Below are positions 43,805 to 55,198 of a DNA stretch of 64,000 bases, piece after piece. The position numbers and the translations under genes were made by a program. Under the pieces are notes generated by a model. That model saw nothing but the letters and a program-made list of their open reading frames with translations. It was not told the DNA's origin and did no database searches. Origin of the DNA: Aphrophora alni (Eukaryota; Arthropoda; Insecta; Hemiptera; Aphrophoridae); contig OY740772.1 of NCBI GenBank assembly GCA_963513935.1, forward strand, positions 98,971,340 through 99,035,339, given 5' to 3'. Every line of letters begins with the position of its first letter. Position 1 is the stretch's first letter.

Positions 43805-44695
43805 CAAAATAAACACAAAACAATAACTAACACAAACTGAGTGGCTGAACATAACATTGCCAACTATGTGGACAAAGAGTTTTTCGTTTAGGAAGCAAGA
43901 CTTTGCCGAGTACAGTAGAGACAAAATAATTGCAACACTGGGAACAGCAATATACATAAATAAATTTCTAAATTACGTTATTATAATCATATAAGATTTA
44001 TTTATAATATCGAAATATTACTAATCGATATTTGACATCTCGAAGATGCCACTACGGGATTCTTCTCCGTAATTGTCTAGAAGAATGTCTGTACATCCTA
44101 TAAGAGTAAAGATAATTTGTAAGGCATAGATCGAAAGAAGAATTAGAATACTCTTGTTAGGTAGAAAATAGACAAAAGTTACGTATTTTGTAGTCTGCTC
44201 CGACAACTACTGACGTTTATGCGCTAGACACTAACTTTAGCGATTTATTACTTATTATTTATTATGTTTTATGGACTTCTTTATGAATATGAAAGGTTGG
44301 AACATTAACTTTACAGTGGTATGAAATTTATTGCGATAGGACAATTTTTAATGGGCGAAATGTTGAATGGAAAAATGTATGTTCATTTCGACAATGCCAT
44401 TGTCTATTGTCACTACAAGAGACATTTTATTTCTTCGACAACCGGTTGACGTTTGCCAGTTTAAGGTTTTTTAATGTATTAATAATTGTTTGAATATGTT
44501 TTGTTGTAGTCAGATTTGAATGATTGGCAAGATCTCTCATATTTATTGGTGTGTAGTTTCCATCGCAGAGAGTTGAATTGTCTTCATATCTTTATTAAAA
44601 CTATTGAATTTACTTGTTAAATAGATTAGACATCTCCATGGTATGGTTTGGAGCTCAGAAATTAGAGTCTCTAGTGGTCCACATCTGTTAACTGC
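43805..44695. other. no recognisable feature
   Basis: AT-rich, unassigned. Confidence 0.35.
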
Positions 44696-44699
44696 AGAT

Positions 44700-44860
44700 A
44701 TTTTAGGTTTTTTTATTTACCGATTACTCGTCAAAAGGAAATGTTTGATAGATGTTAATCAAAGCGCATTATTTGAGTCTTTAGAGGCTACACTTGAGTA
44801 CAGTTTTATCAAAAGCGTTGGAGTTAGTTTTAGCGAATTTCCAAAAATCTGACATTGAAC
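44700..44860 (+). repeat. possible family H fragment
   Basis: GAGTCTTTAGAGGCTACACT, TGAGTACAGTTTTATCAAAA resembles the middle of family H at 32,705. Confidence 0.4.
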
Positions 44861-44937
44861 GTCTGATCGATCACGCAATATTCTCTATAGAATATTTACG
44901 TACGGTATATTGTGAGAAAGTAAAATTAGCTAAATAT

Positions 44938-45310
44938 ATACAGGGTGTTTTTCACTCTCTAAGAGGAAACAAAGAAAAAATTTGTAAAACATATCTCCGG
45001 GAATACTTCGTTTCCAACTATCCCCATTTTGTTTTTTTATTAAAAACAGTTATAACTTTTGAAATAGTTCACATTTTGTACACGAATTTGTACTGTAGGC
45101 TAATGTTTTACAAGTGTACCAAAGACGCAGATTATATTATAATATTTTCAAAATGAGCCGTTTAAAATTACTAACGTTATATCTGGAAAACTGGTGGACG
45201 TGTTTATAACAAGCGAAGTGATTTGAGATCTTATTAATTTTTCAAATTCAGCGTCCATGGTTCATAGATTTAACTTTTTTCGGAGAGAATTATTTTCGTG
45301 TTTAGGGATT
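44938..45310 (+). repeat. fragment with ATACAGGGTGTTTTTC tip
   Basis: TATATACAGGGTGTTTTTCA begins a segment containing CCATTTTG and TTTCAAAATGAGCCG blocks like those in the foldback elements. No matching right tip was found. Confidence 0.4.
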
Positions 45311-45339
45311 GGTGAGTTTGTGGAATGTTTTTGCCCAGT

Positions 45340-45575
45340 TTTTTTATCTAATAAAGAGGGGAGTAGTAACAAAAACAGGAATATATAATATAAAATAAAA
45401 ACAGTTTATCACTCGTAACTCTAAGAGTGTGGGGTTAGGAAGAGAACAAGAATTATACAAGAAAGATCTGATAGCAAAGGTGAAAGAGAGAGATCTAACC
45501 CATGACTACATGTAAAAAAGGTGTAGATCCAGCTAGGTGCTTCGGGATTAACAATTCCGTACTTACTAAAGGTCC
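45340..45575 (+). repeat. family A interspersed repeat
   Basis: AATATAAAATAAAAACAGTT, CTCTAAGAGTGTGGGGTTAG, GAGATCTAACCCATGACTAC, GTAGATCCAGCTAGGTGCTT, CGGGATTAACAATTCCGTAC. Confidence 0.85.
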
Positions 45576-45579
45576 TTGC

Positions 45580-46390
45580 TTAAGTACAGTAGCCTCAGAC
45601 TAGGATTGTGTCTGGTGTAAGAGGCGTGTGTGTCCTCCCTTCTACTTGCTTCTCTAGCCTGACTTGACGATACAACCCATTCCAAGAAAACTAGGTACAC
45701 AAATTACTGCTTAGCTACATTTAATTTCTAAAGTTACAACTTCGTGACAGACTTTTGTAAACGTTTTATTCTTATTTACACCGATAAAAGAAACGAAAGT
45801 TGGGTTCGCGTTTACACAGAAGCATTTGAGGTCTATATTTTTTTATTGGGGTTGTACCGCTGAAAGTAAACGCAACAAACAATTTTGTGGGGCCCCTCTT
45901 TTCCTCTCCACCCCAGACACAATGATACTGTAGTAAATTTTGATGAAATTCACAATTTATAATTCGTAGAAATTAAATAATCAATTTGCTTTTTCAGCTT
46001 AAAGTTGTGTTTTCCTTATTGTTCTTATATAAATATTACGTAATATTGATATTTCCAACAAATGATAATTTGAAGGTTTATGAACAAATTCCAACTTTGT
46101 TACATCAGTTTGTCTTTCCACTTCGATAGAAAAGTACAAGGATCAGTAACGTCCTGGCATTACGCTTGGAAGTATTGTATTGTTAAGAAATATAATTGCT
46201 ATCAAGCTAGTATCTGTAAGTTTTAACATTTATGACAGGAGAGGGGAGAATAGGCAATGGGTTTGTTATAAAACGCCATCCTTTGTCTTGTAAACCCGTT
46301 ATGTTGCTTTCGTGCACGTGTGATTTAACCAGTTCAATGCTGCCATTTTAATCAATTTTACTAGATAGCATATACATAGTATAGTTTGTT
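45580..46390. other. no recognisable feature
   Basis: AT-rich with short GC-richer parts. Unassigned. Confidence 0.3.
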
Positions 46391-46392
46391 GT

Positions 46393-46510
46393 TGTTTTGT
46401 TTGAAGGTGAAAAATCTCGTCTTTTATTATAAAGAAAGAAAAAATAAATAAATAAGGACCCACTCGTGTACTCTAATATCGCAGGGTAGGAAGAGAACAA
46501 GAGTTGGACA
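46393..46510 (+). repeat. family A 5' half, first of a tandem pair
   Basis: TTGTTTGAAGGTGAAAAATC to GGGTAGGAAGAGAACAAGAG, TTGG, then the next copy starts at once. Confidence 0.8.
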
Positions 46511-46512
46511 TT

Positions 46513-46700
46513 TTTGTTCTTATTTAAAGGCAAAAACCTCTCAGTCATCATCGCCTTGAAAAAAGAAGAAAAGAACTAAATTAATGACCCTTAGTTATCG
46601 AATCTCCTAATAACGTCAGGGTAGGAAGAGAACAAGAGTTGAGCAAAAAAGATCTGATATGAAAAATGAAAAAGAGAAATGTATCCTAAAACATATGAAG
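46513..46700 (+). repeat. family A repeat, second of a tandem pair
   Basis: GTTCTTATTTAAAGGCAAAA, GTCATCATCGCCTTGAAAAA, TAACGTCAGGGTAGGAAGAG, GATCTGATATGAAAAATGAA. A tandem duplication or an insertion of one copy in another. Confidence 0.8.
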
Positions 46701-46767
46701 CATAAATTCAGTTCCGTGGTTGTATTATATAGGGACAGATATTTTGATAAGTCGAAGTCATTTAACA

Positions 46768-47098
46768 GGCATTTTAAATTGTAAAAGCAGACGGACACCT
46801 GCTTGAAATTATAAGGGTCTTTGATTTTACCTACGGACTCTAAATAAAGAATTATCAATGAAAGTTCAATCCATCTTTTAATGGCTATTGAATTGTAAAA
46901 ACTGCATTTAAAGCTTATATGCTACGTATTTCTCATTGTGTTGTTGAATTAAGTTATTATACCAAACTATAATATATGATTTCGCACTGCAATTTAATTT
47001 CAAATCCAAATAACGTTTTTCACAATTCTAGATTACACAATGTTCAAGTTATTAGGGAGGTATGATATCCAGGCACTTTAATTTAGGCTAGCGCCAGC
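46768..47098 (+). repeat. family F repeat, copy 2
   Basis: See 16,505: TGAAATTATAAGGGTCTTTG, CATCTTTTAATGGCTATTGA, ATTAGGGAGGTATGATAT. Confidence 0.6.
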
Positions 47099-47194
47099 GT
47101 ATTTATTTTTTGTGGGACAATAAAATGCATAGTTTAAAATATATAGGATTAATCGTCTTGTCCTTGTACACTGGTTGCGACTTACAAGAAGATA

Positions 47195-47423
47195 CGAGGG
47201 TGAAATTATAAGGTGGTAAATCCAACTGGCAACCTTCAGAATTGACAAAAGAGACAAGGTAGAAAAACTAAAAGAGAGGGATTTAACCCAAGACTTGATG
47301 GAAAAAGAAAAGGTGTAGATCCAACTAGGAGACCCTCGAGATTGCTAAAAGATATCTGAAAGCAAAGATGAAAAAGAGGGATCTATTCCAAGTCTATGTT
47401 TAAAAAAGGTGTAGATGTAATTA
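47195..47423 (+). repeat. decayed tandem family A pieces leading into the satellite
   Basis: AGAGGGATTTAACCCAAGAC, GTGTAGATCCAACTAGGAG, then AGAGGGATCTATTCCAAGTC, AGGTGTAGATGTAATTAGGT. These are partial family A repeats at progressively closer likeness to the satellite unit that follows. Confidence 0.75.
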
Positions 47424-49109
47424 GGTACCTTCGGGAATGACAACAGAGGCAAGATGAAAGTGAGGGATCTAACCCAAGACTGAAGGTGTAGTTTCACCTA
47501 GAATCCCTCACAATAAGTGACCCCCTAGAGGAAGCATTATTGAGTGTTACTTTGTATAGAGAAAGTGATGTGATGGATACCTTCGGGATTGACAACAGAG
47601 GCAAGATGAAAGTGAGGGATCTAACCCAAGACTGAAGGTGTAGTTTCACCTAGAATCCCTCACAATAAGTGACCCCCTAGAGGAAGCATTATTGAGGGTT
47701 ACATAGTATAGAGAAAGTGATGTGATGGATACCTTCGGGATTGACAACAGAGGCAAGATGAAAGTGAGGGATCTAACCCAAGACTGAAGGTGTAGTTTCA
47801 CCTAGAATCCCTCACAATAAGTGACCCCCTAGAGGAAGCATTATTGAGGGTTACTTTGTATAGAGAAAGTGATGTGATGGATACCTTCGGGATTGACAAC
47901 AGAGGCAAGATGAAAGTGAGGGATCTAACCCAAGACTGAAGGTGTAGTTTCACCTAGAATCCCTCACAATAAGTGACCCCCCTAGAGGAATCATTATTGA
48001 GGGTTACATAGTATAGAGAAAGTGATGTGATGGATACCTTCGGGATTGACAACAGAGGCAAGATGAAAGTGAGGGATCTAACCCAAGACTGAAGGTGTAG
48101 TTTCACCTAGAATCCCTCACAATAAGTGACCCCCTAGAGGAAGCATTATTGAGGGTTACATAGTATAGAGAAAGTGATGTGATGGATACCTTCGGGATTG
48201 ACAACAGAGGCAAGATGAAAGTGAGGGATCTAACCCAAGACTGAAGGTGTAGTTTCACCTAGAATCCCTCACAATAAGTGACCCCCCCCTAGAGGAAGCT
48301 TTATTGAGGGTTACATAGTATAGAGAAAGTGATGTGATGGATACCTTCGGGATTGACAACAGAGGCAAGATGAAAGTGAGGGATCTAACCCAAGACTGAA
48401 GGTGAAGTTTCACCTAGAATCCCTCACAATAAGTGACCCCCTAGAGGAAGCTTTATTGAGGGTTACATAGTATAGAGAAAGTGATGTGATGGATACCTTC
48501 GGGATTGACAACAGAGGCAAGATGAAAGTGAGGGATCTAACCCAAGACTGAAGGTGAAGTTTCACCTAGAATCCCTCACAATAAGTGACCCCCCCCTAGA
48601 GGAAGCTTTATTGAGGGTTACATAGTATAGAGAAAGTGATGTGATGGATACCTTGGGGATTGACAACAGAGGCAAGATGAAAGTGAGGGATCTAACCCAA
48701 GACTGAAGGTGAAGTTTCACCTAGAATCCCTCACAATAAGTGACCCCCCCTAGAGGAAGCTTTATTGAGGGTTACATAGTATAGAGAAAGTGATGTGATG
48801 GATACCTTCGGGATTGACAACAGAGGCAAGATGAAAGTGAGGGATCTAACCCAAGACTGAAGGTGAAGTTTCACCTAGAATCCCTCACAATAAGTGACCC
48901 CCCCTAGAGGAAGCTTTATTGAGGGTTACATAGTATAGAGAAAGTGATGTGATGGATACCTTCGGGATTGACAACAGAGGCAAGATGAAAGTGAGGGATC
49001 TAACCCAAGACTGAAGGTGTAGTTTCACCTAGAATCCCTCACAATAAGTGACCCCCCCTAGAGGAAGCTTTATTGAGGGTTACATAGTATAGAGAAAGTG
49101 ATGTGATGG
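47424..49109 (+). repeat. 11-unit ~153 bp satellite derived from family A
   Basis: Units start at 47,424, 47,575, 47,727, 47,879, 48,032, 48,184, 48,339, 48,491, 48,646, 48,800 and 48,954. Each holds CCTTCGGGATTGACAACAG, GGATCTAACCCAAGACTGAA and GACCCCCTAGAGGAAGC. The first two are family A landmarks, so the unit arose from that repeat. Length changes come mostly from a C run (5-8 C). Each unit contains a hairpin: GTGAGGGAT pairs with ATCCCTCAC, with AGGTG/CACCT inside. Units 7-10 have GGTGAAG where the others have GGTGTAG, which lengthens the inner stem. Units 1 and 3 share TTACTTTGTA where the others have TTACATAGTA. Confidence 0.97.
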
Positions 49110-49111
49110 GT

Positions 49112-49590
49112 CAATAAAAAACTATGCCTGTTTTTCCTGTATATATTTTAATCTATCTGGAGTACAAAATTGTATTGTGGGGTAGTATCAGTATGTCTAT
49201 CGATTTTGTACTGCTCTACCACCAAAACTAGTAAACCGAATTCAAATTTGGTAAATGATTATATTTTTTACCATATCTTAAAATCCCCTCCTTCAATTTT
49301 TGCGATGTTTGCTAAAACGTTAATAATAACCCAATTGGTAAAAGTTATCTCTCCAAAAATGCCAGTTCGATAGTTATCGATAAAAATCCCCAAAACTTAT
49401 TTTTCAAAATCTACTCTACCGATTTTGATGAAATGTTAAAATTAATGTCCTAACTAAGTGCGTCAAAAGAAAAGAACTTTAGTGTTTAGAAAAATAATTA
49501 GTAAAACACGAATATGAACCTTAACAATCTAAAAAAATAATTGTTCCTACTCTGGCAGAGTTTATGGTACAGGTGGTAAATTTAATTTGA
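49112..49590. other. no clear feature; family H phrase at 49,418
   Basis: CTACTCTACCGATTTTGATG links this to family H. No limits could be set. Confidence 0.3.
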
Positions 49591-49594
49591 ATTG

Positions 49595-50300
49595 TTAGAC
49601 AGATTTTCCGAACCTCGTAGTTGTGTGTATCATTACTTTCTTCCGGCTAGATCTTGGCGGGAGTCGTAGATGTTTAGGGGTGTTAACTCGCTACGCTCCT
49701 GTCGGAACTCGTAGAAAACTATATCACATTTCTTGGGAGAACAGAGTTCGAAATTAAAATTTTGACTTAATTGTCATCGTAGAAAGGTCGGGTTGGTACC
49801 ATTACATGAAAATTGAAATCTGCAATTTTTTTTTCTGATTTAGTGTGATACAGCATACGAATCGCTAGAGCTCTCTGGTGAAGATAAAATGAAGTAAAAT
49901 TTCCCTAAATCACAATAAAACACTAACAACTGTATAGTTATGTATATTCTACCTTATGTACATTTCACTAGCACTGCTATCATTGTAAGAGGTACAATAC
50001 ACACTCTTGAAGTGTACATAAAGTAGAATAAACATAACTATACAGTCTTTTTTTTGTTAGTGTTTTATTGTGATTTTGGGAAATTTTCTTTCACAGTGTA
50101 CTATAAGTTGAATAATACTCGAGAAATGAACGAAAATATTGTTTAAAATGGCCGCCATTATGAGTTTTTTTTAAATTCAATTTTTCTGAATTTCAGTAGG
50201 GTTCTATATGATCACACTATAGTCCTCTGTACTAAATGCCATGATTCTATCTTAATTTTTGTGGCCATTATTGTGCTTACAACGTAATGACGACGTGTCT
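49595..50300 (+). repeat. family C repeat split by a foldback element
   Basis: CCTCGTAGTTGTGTGTATCA, TTCGAAATTAAAATTTTGAC, GTTGGTACCATTACATG come before the insert. TGAATAATACTCGAGAAATG, GGCCGCCATTATGAG and GGGTTCTATATGATCACACT come after it. The uninterrupted order is seen at 61,260-61,480. Confidence 0.8.
49852..50098. mobile_element. foldback element inserted in family C
   Basis: Arms 49,878-49,967 and 50,011-50,094 are inverted copies of ~85 bp with a few indels (AATCACAATAAAACACTAAC, CTGTATAGTTATGT). The insert sits at a point where other family C copies read continuously. No ORF. The tips differ from ACAGGGTG. Confidence 0.8.
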
Positions 50301-50301
50301 T

Positions 50302-51135
50302 ACAATATATTTAATACATATTTTAAAGTTTAAAATATACAAATATTTATATGAATATATTTTCGTTTTCATGATGTCATGAAACTTGACGATTAGTGAA
50401 AAAACAGCTCGAATTTTTTTACGAATTCTAAACATATCTCATACTTCGTATAAAGATAAACGGTGCAAAAACAAATTATTTGACGCCATTTTCACTGTCC
50501 ATACGTTTCCAGTTAGTTTGTAACGTCGTTACACGTTATAAATAGAACGTAATTAAAGTTTCGATCAGATAGGAATCGAAAATCAAAGTGATATTGTTGG
50601 GGGGTGACAGAATGTAATGGGATTGCACAATATGTTTTGTGTTAAATTAAGCTATTTCATGTTAATAAACAATGTAATTGGAATATGTGTATTGGAGTAC
50701 AGTAATTCGTAGTGACGTGCCAATTACGCCGTACAGCTCTTTAAAATTGGAAAATTATAAAACGGCATAATTCACAACATATCTGCTGCAGATATAAAAG
50801 TTGGTTTAAAATGATAATATACCGATTTGTATGTGAAGAAGGTGTGGATTTTTAGTGTCCTATTCGTCTTTAAATTTGCTCATATCCTGAGGTCATTATA
50901 GAAAAGCAAATTATGACGAAATTAGGGAATAGAGTTTCAGCTCAAAGAATATATATCACGGGTCGTAGTGTGACTTGCCGCCATTTTGTGATCGTTTCAC
51001 CGTCTGTGGAACCAGTTTAAATTCTAATTTTGTGAAGCTACGATCCGACAATTGAAGCTATACTCGACAGTTGTATCCTAATGTATAAATAGCTTTGAAT
51101 TGATCTGATGAAGTTGATGTTCAAAATAAACAAAT
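50302..51135. other. no recognisable feature
   Basis: AT-rich. CCGCCATTTTGTGATCG at 50,979 is a phrase common in this window's repeats. Confidence 0.3.
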
Positions 51136-51138
51136 TTA

Positions 51139-51438
51139 CATAACGTCGGCTTATATTAATTGACGAAAAGCCAAGAAATCGTATACGGTTAGAAAGAGCA
51201 TCTCAACACCAACCTTATAAGAGAGTAAAGGATTTTCAGGAACGCAAGAGAACCTCCTCTGCAGTTGCTATGCGCGTCAACTCGCTTCTACAACGGCACA
51301 ATGTATGGGCATTGATTTTGTACGATCACAGATCCTGGAGAGACATTGAATGCCAGTTAATGCACGTTTCACAAATACTGTACGTTCTCATGTTGGAACA
51401 TTGTACACGTATTCACGTTATCGGTCCGTACCCGTGAC
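51139..51438 (+). CDS. unrecognised ~100-codon open frame without a clear start
   Basis: The frame runs from a TAA just upstream to a TGA at 51,438 and reads ...LERASQHQPYKRV, ...SSAVAMRVNSLLQRHNVWAL, YDHRSWRDIECQLMHV. The only ATG in a sensible place is internal (AMRV). I recognise no family. A run of 100 codons can arise by chance in 64 kb, but together with the minus-strand frame at 51,601-51,915 it could mark a decayed element. Confidence 0.2.
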
Positions 51439-51600
51439 ACAGACATACACGTTTTTTCATGGTTCTCTAAGGGCGTAAAGAGTTAAACAACTAGAGCTTA
51501 ATTAAACAGGTGGTAGTTTAACGAGTGTAAACAAGTAGAGGCTAATTTCTTAAAATTTGGAAATCTTTTAACTAATAATTTATTTGAATAAGCGTCTCAG

Positions 51601-51915
51601 CTAAAGATATAAATTTAAAAAATCTATTTTCCAGTCAGCTGTTGTCATTCTCACAGAAGGTAAAACTGCTTTTACTCTTGCATTGTTATTGACAAGTTCT
51701 CTTATTCCTACATCTTGTCTCCATGTTTGTGTATTAAATGCATCTTCAATTGTACAACATGGAGGAATAGAAACAATTTCCCTCAATCTTGCTCTGTGTT
51801 GTGTAGATCTAGAGCGTTTTTGAAGTAGTCTAGCAACCCTGTGGTCAAAACCTCTATTTATTTGGTTAAGGGAGTTTCTATTGGGTTTCAAGGTGATGCA
51901 GGTATTTGAACACAA
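51601..51915 (-). CDS. unrecognised 104-codon open frame
   Basis: Reads from an ATG at 51,915: a charged middle (HRVARLLQKRSRSTQHRARL), then IPPCCTIEDAFNTQTWRQDV, GIRELVNNNARVKAVLPS and TTADWKIDFLNLYL, stop. It has no signal peptide, membrane span or motif I can name. The residue mix is balanced, unlike the low-complexity frames elsewhere here, so it may be a remnant of a transposon protein or an exon. No splice sites or promoter support a host gene. Confidence 0.3.
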   Translation of the reverse strand: MCSNTCITLKPNRNSLNQINRGFDHRVARLLQKRSRSTQHRARLREIVSIPPCCTIEDAFNTQTWRQDVGIRELVNNNARVKAVLPSVRMTTADWKIDFLNLYL

Positions 51916-51916
51916 T

Positions 51917-54770
51917 TCTTGGGTTGTGTCGCGCGTGGTCAGTGTTCTGAGCGTTTAATGTTCAATTGACAAGGGTCATAAGGGTTTGACAGCTTTAGAG
52001 GTTATCCCTGCACTCTTATACATGTTGCTAACTGACACTCGGCTGTATTAATAAATGATAAAACATGTTCCAATAAATCTTTTCGGATAAAGTGTAAATT
52101 CGATACTCAATATTATATATATTTTTTTATTTTCAAAGTAGATTTTAGAAACAGTAAGGCGACTAAAACATGTAAATTTTGAACCTAACCTATTATGGGC
52201 TATCTTAGAAATCTCTCAGGCCCCTCCGACCCTTGTTAATTGAAGATGCGCTCAGACCACGACGGAAGACGCCCAATTCTTCTTGGCCCTGCCCTGCTCC
52301 GATTACTGATGTTGGACATATGCGGACATCTATCTGGATATCTCCAGTAGGTGTCTCCGATTCCCACTAGTATGATTTTCGTCTGGCCTTCATGTAAATA
52401 GTTTAAGAAGCTAAGGGCGTCTGTAACACAGGCATATCCAATTTTTCTGTTTTTTTTTTACTTTTACGAAATTCATGGTCCTATAAATGTACAAAGCGTC
52501 AAAGCTGATAGATTCCTGTTCCTAAAAATGTGCAAATGAAAATCTACATTTGAATAAACGTGTCAACTAAAAATTACTACACACGGCTAGGAGTGGTTCA
52601 AAAGTTGTAACTAACATTAAGCTTTTAACAGTTTCAATAAAACCCCACAAAAACAGAGGGAATTAAAGTTCTTGTCATCGTATAGCTAAAATACTAATGT
52701 AATTTTTCTTGTATTTTATCAAATTGGTTTTGCGTCCTAAGTCGTTAAATTTTAACAAAATGTTATCGCATTTCGCCGATTTTTGGATTTTGACCTTTTA
52801 CGACGACACCAATTTTCATTTATACTTTGTAAGTGATAACTTGACAATTGGAATTTTTGGGAATGGGATCCAATACGTTTTGTTTAGATAAAAATTTGAT
52901 AAAATCGTCATAATTTTTTTTTGAAATTTGGTCGAAATTCCCTTTAAAATTTGACTAAATATATTCACACATTTCATGGGAGAAATAATATAAACTATGA
53001 AATTTTAATATTTGGTCAATAGCTACCTTTGATTTGACTCACTACATACACCCCTTCTACAGAAGGAATAATATACAAGAAGCAATGTTGAAACAGAAAT
53101 GCTAATACGTTATAACAAATAACTATTCACCTCTGAGAGATTTAACGCAGCCAATGTTTTTATCATGAGTAATACGAATCATTATAAACACGAATATTAT
53201 GCCATTACTGACAGAATTATAATCAGTAATTATTATACGGTGCTCAGAATCGTAACGGCGAACGGTACGATTTGGCTCAGGTAACAGAGGAGATTGGGTT
53301 TTCCAGACGACAAGCATGATGGGGATCTAGTCTTGTTGACTGCAGAGGAGCGGGGATGCAGCGTTTCATTTCTCGTTCATCCATATGAATCTAATTTACT
53401 CTACCGTCCGTAAAGAAGTTCCGCTTCAAAAGCAAGATATAAGGACAGTTTTTAAGATACACATTTGTGAACAGGACATTTTTTTTTATTTCGCTTTGTA
53501 AAATAGGAATGCTAGGACACCTTATTTGTTACATCCTGAATAAAATAACAATGTAAAAGGTAATATAACGAGAATGGAAAATGGATGACTGCGGTGGTGG
53601 AAGTCCTTAATAATCTAGTCGCATAACAAATTTAATATAAGCCGTCTGCCATTAATGGGGAACCATTCTCCAAGATTTATGCCAAGTCCTCATTCATCCA
53701 TTGTCATCCAACAAAGACAGTCTTAGTGCCTATTACACAGAGCTACAAAGTAAATAGCCAGTAATACCAACCCAACTAATATTTTTATGAAACAATCACA
53801 AAACCTTATGAAGTGATATCCTTAACTTACTGCAAACATTTGCAATACATATTTACGTTGGGAGTAAAATATTATACGACAGCTTAGAGAATAAAAATAA
53901 TGGATGTGAATCCCAAAATGGTTTAGATCATAAGACGAAAATGTCTACCTTTTATTTGATAAGATAATTTATTCCACTTGAAATTCAAATCCCAACCCAC
54001 TATTTTATTAACTTAATTAAAAAGTACTGCGTTAATTATTCGAGGATCATGTTTAATGAAATAATTTTATTTATTTTTAAGCGGATTAAATGCTTTATAT
54101 TCTCTCTCGCTCTCTCTCTCACTCATATTCACCCTTAAAATAAAGGAAAATCAGGGGCTCACCCCTTCCCAGCATTCTTTTCTTCCTTACATTTTCACTC
54201 AGTCATGAACAAAAACAATAGATTATTGGTAATTAAAATTTACTCGTTTATTTCGAGGCTTTAATATAAAATATTACGCGGCTTATATTTCCATTTGAAA
54301 ATGTTCCTCACTGCATCAATTTGATGACGGAATACACTCAACACACGTATAACACTCAACTTATCTAAATATGTCTTTTTCGAAACCTAAAACTCGAGGA
54401 CCGCTTAACTGATTTTCATTCCTAACTAACCTCATATATTGAGTACAAACATAGTCAGGAAGAACTTCAATTGTAAGAACTGAAAGAAGCAATTATTCAA
54501 AATGTAGCTACGATAAATGTCAACACGTTAATAAATGTCGTCCATGCTATAAAGGATACTGCTTCTCCAGTAAAGAATTGTGGCCATTTTAAACACTTGT
54601 CTTAAACACCCTAACAAGTAAAATTTATTTTTTATTAAATCCCGTTTAATTCCAAAGGAATTCATGTACTTTATTTTATTCAATGTTAAATGACACATGA
54701 ACAATTAAAGTTTTAATTTACTTTTGAAAGACCCGTTATATTAATACAACCAATCAATGGCAAATCTTAA
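51917..54770. other. mostly empty interval
   Basis: Nearly 2.9 kb. 52,210-52,400 is GC-richer (CAGGCCCCTCCGACCC, CTTGGCCCTGCCCTGCTCCG) with frames but no nameable motif. 54,100-54,122 is a short CT run. The remainder is AT-rich with stops. Confidence 0.35.
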
Positions 54771-54775
54771 ATGAA

Positions 54776-55051
54776 TTACATTGGCTCAGTTTCAATTGAC
54801 CGTACATCTCTGAATTGTTTTTCTTTAAACAGCTGATCGCTAGGTTCATCAATTAACTCTTCTGATGAGATCGGAAGACAGTGCGAGGAAAATCGATCTT
54901 TTACTGAAGAGACGACAGTGCGATTCATTAGCAATGTGTCTAGAGTAATGCCACTTCTCAGCACGACATTATAACAGAGTAATTTAAGGTTGGCTCTCAC
55001 ATCATCTAATGGAGGAGACGCTACGATCCTCTCACGCTCATTGTTGTACAA
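54776..55051 (-). CDS. unrecognised 91-codon open frame
   Basis: From an ATG at 55,051: NNERERIVASPPLDDVRA, LLCYNVVLRSGITLDTLLM, CLPISSEELIDEPSDQLF, RSIETEPM, stop. No known motif. It is not low complexity and not inside a recognised repeat. An exon or part of an element protein are both possible. A splice acceptor-like GTACAG lies ~25 bases upstream on the minus strand. Confidence 0.25.
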   Translation of the reverse strand: MYNNERERIVASPPLDDVRANLKLLCYNVVLRSGITLDTLLMNRTVVSSVKDRFSSHCLPISSEELIDEPSDQLFKEKQFRDVRSIETEPM

Positions 55052-55198
55052 TTGTTACAGTAAACTGTACCTTACGAGATGTTAACTATATTGTATTTCA
55101 ATGTATTTCCGAGTTGTCACCAGTCAAGTTTATATTCGTACTTCGTTGAAAAGCTTGGTGTAAAGCATTAAAGTAAATTCTCTCGTAAATAATACGTT

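Noticed and set aside
47424..49109. Possible CRISPR-like array
   Set aside because: The whole 153 bp unit repeats without variable spacers, and the setting is eukaryotic.
52210..52400. GC-richer patch as a transposase or integrase fragment
   Set aside because: Frames on both strands are readable for 40-60 codons, but no motif could be named.
54859..54880. CTGATGAGATC and other CTGATGA strings as canonical hammerhead starts (also 51,111 and 31,117)
   Set aside because: No GAAA follows at a suitable distance and no stems form.
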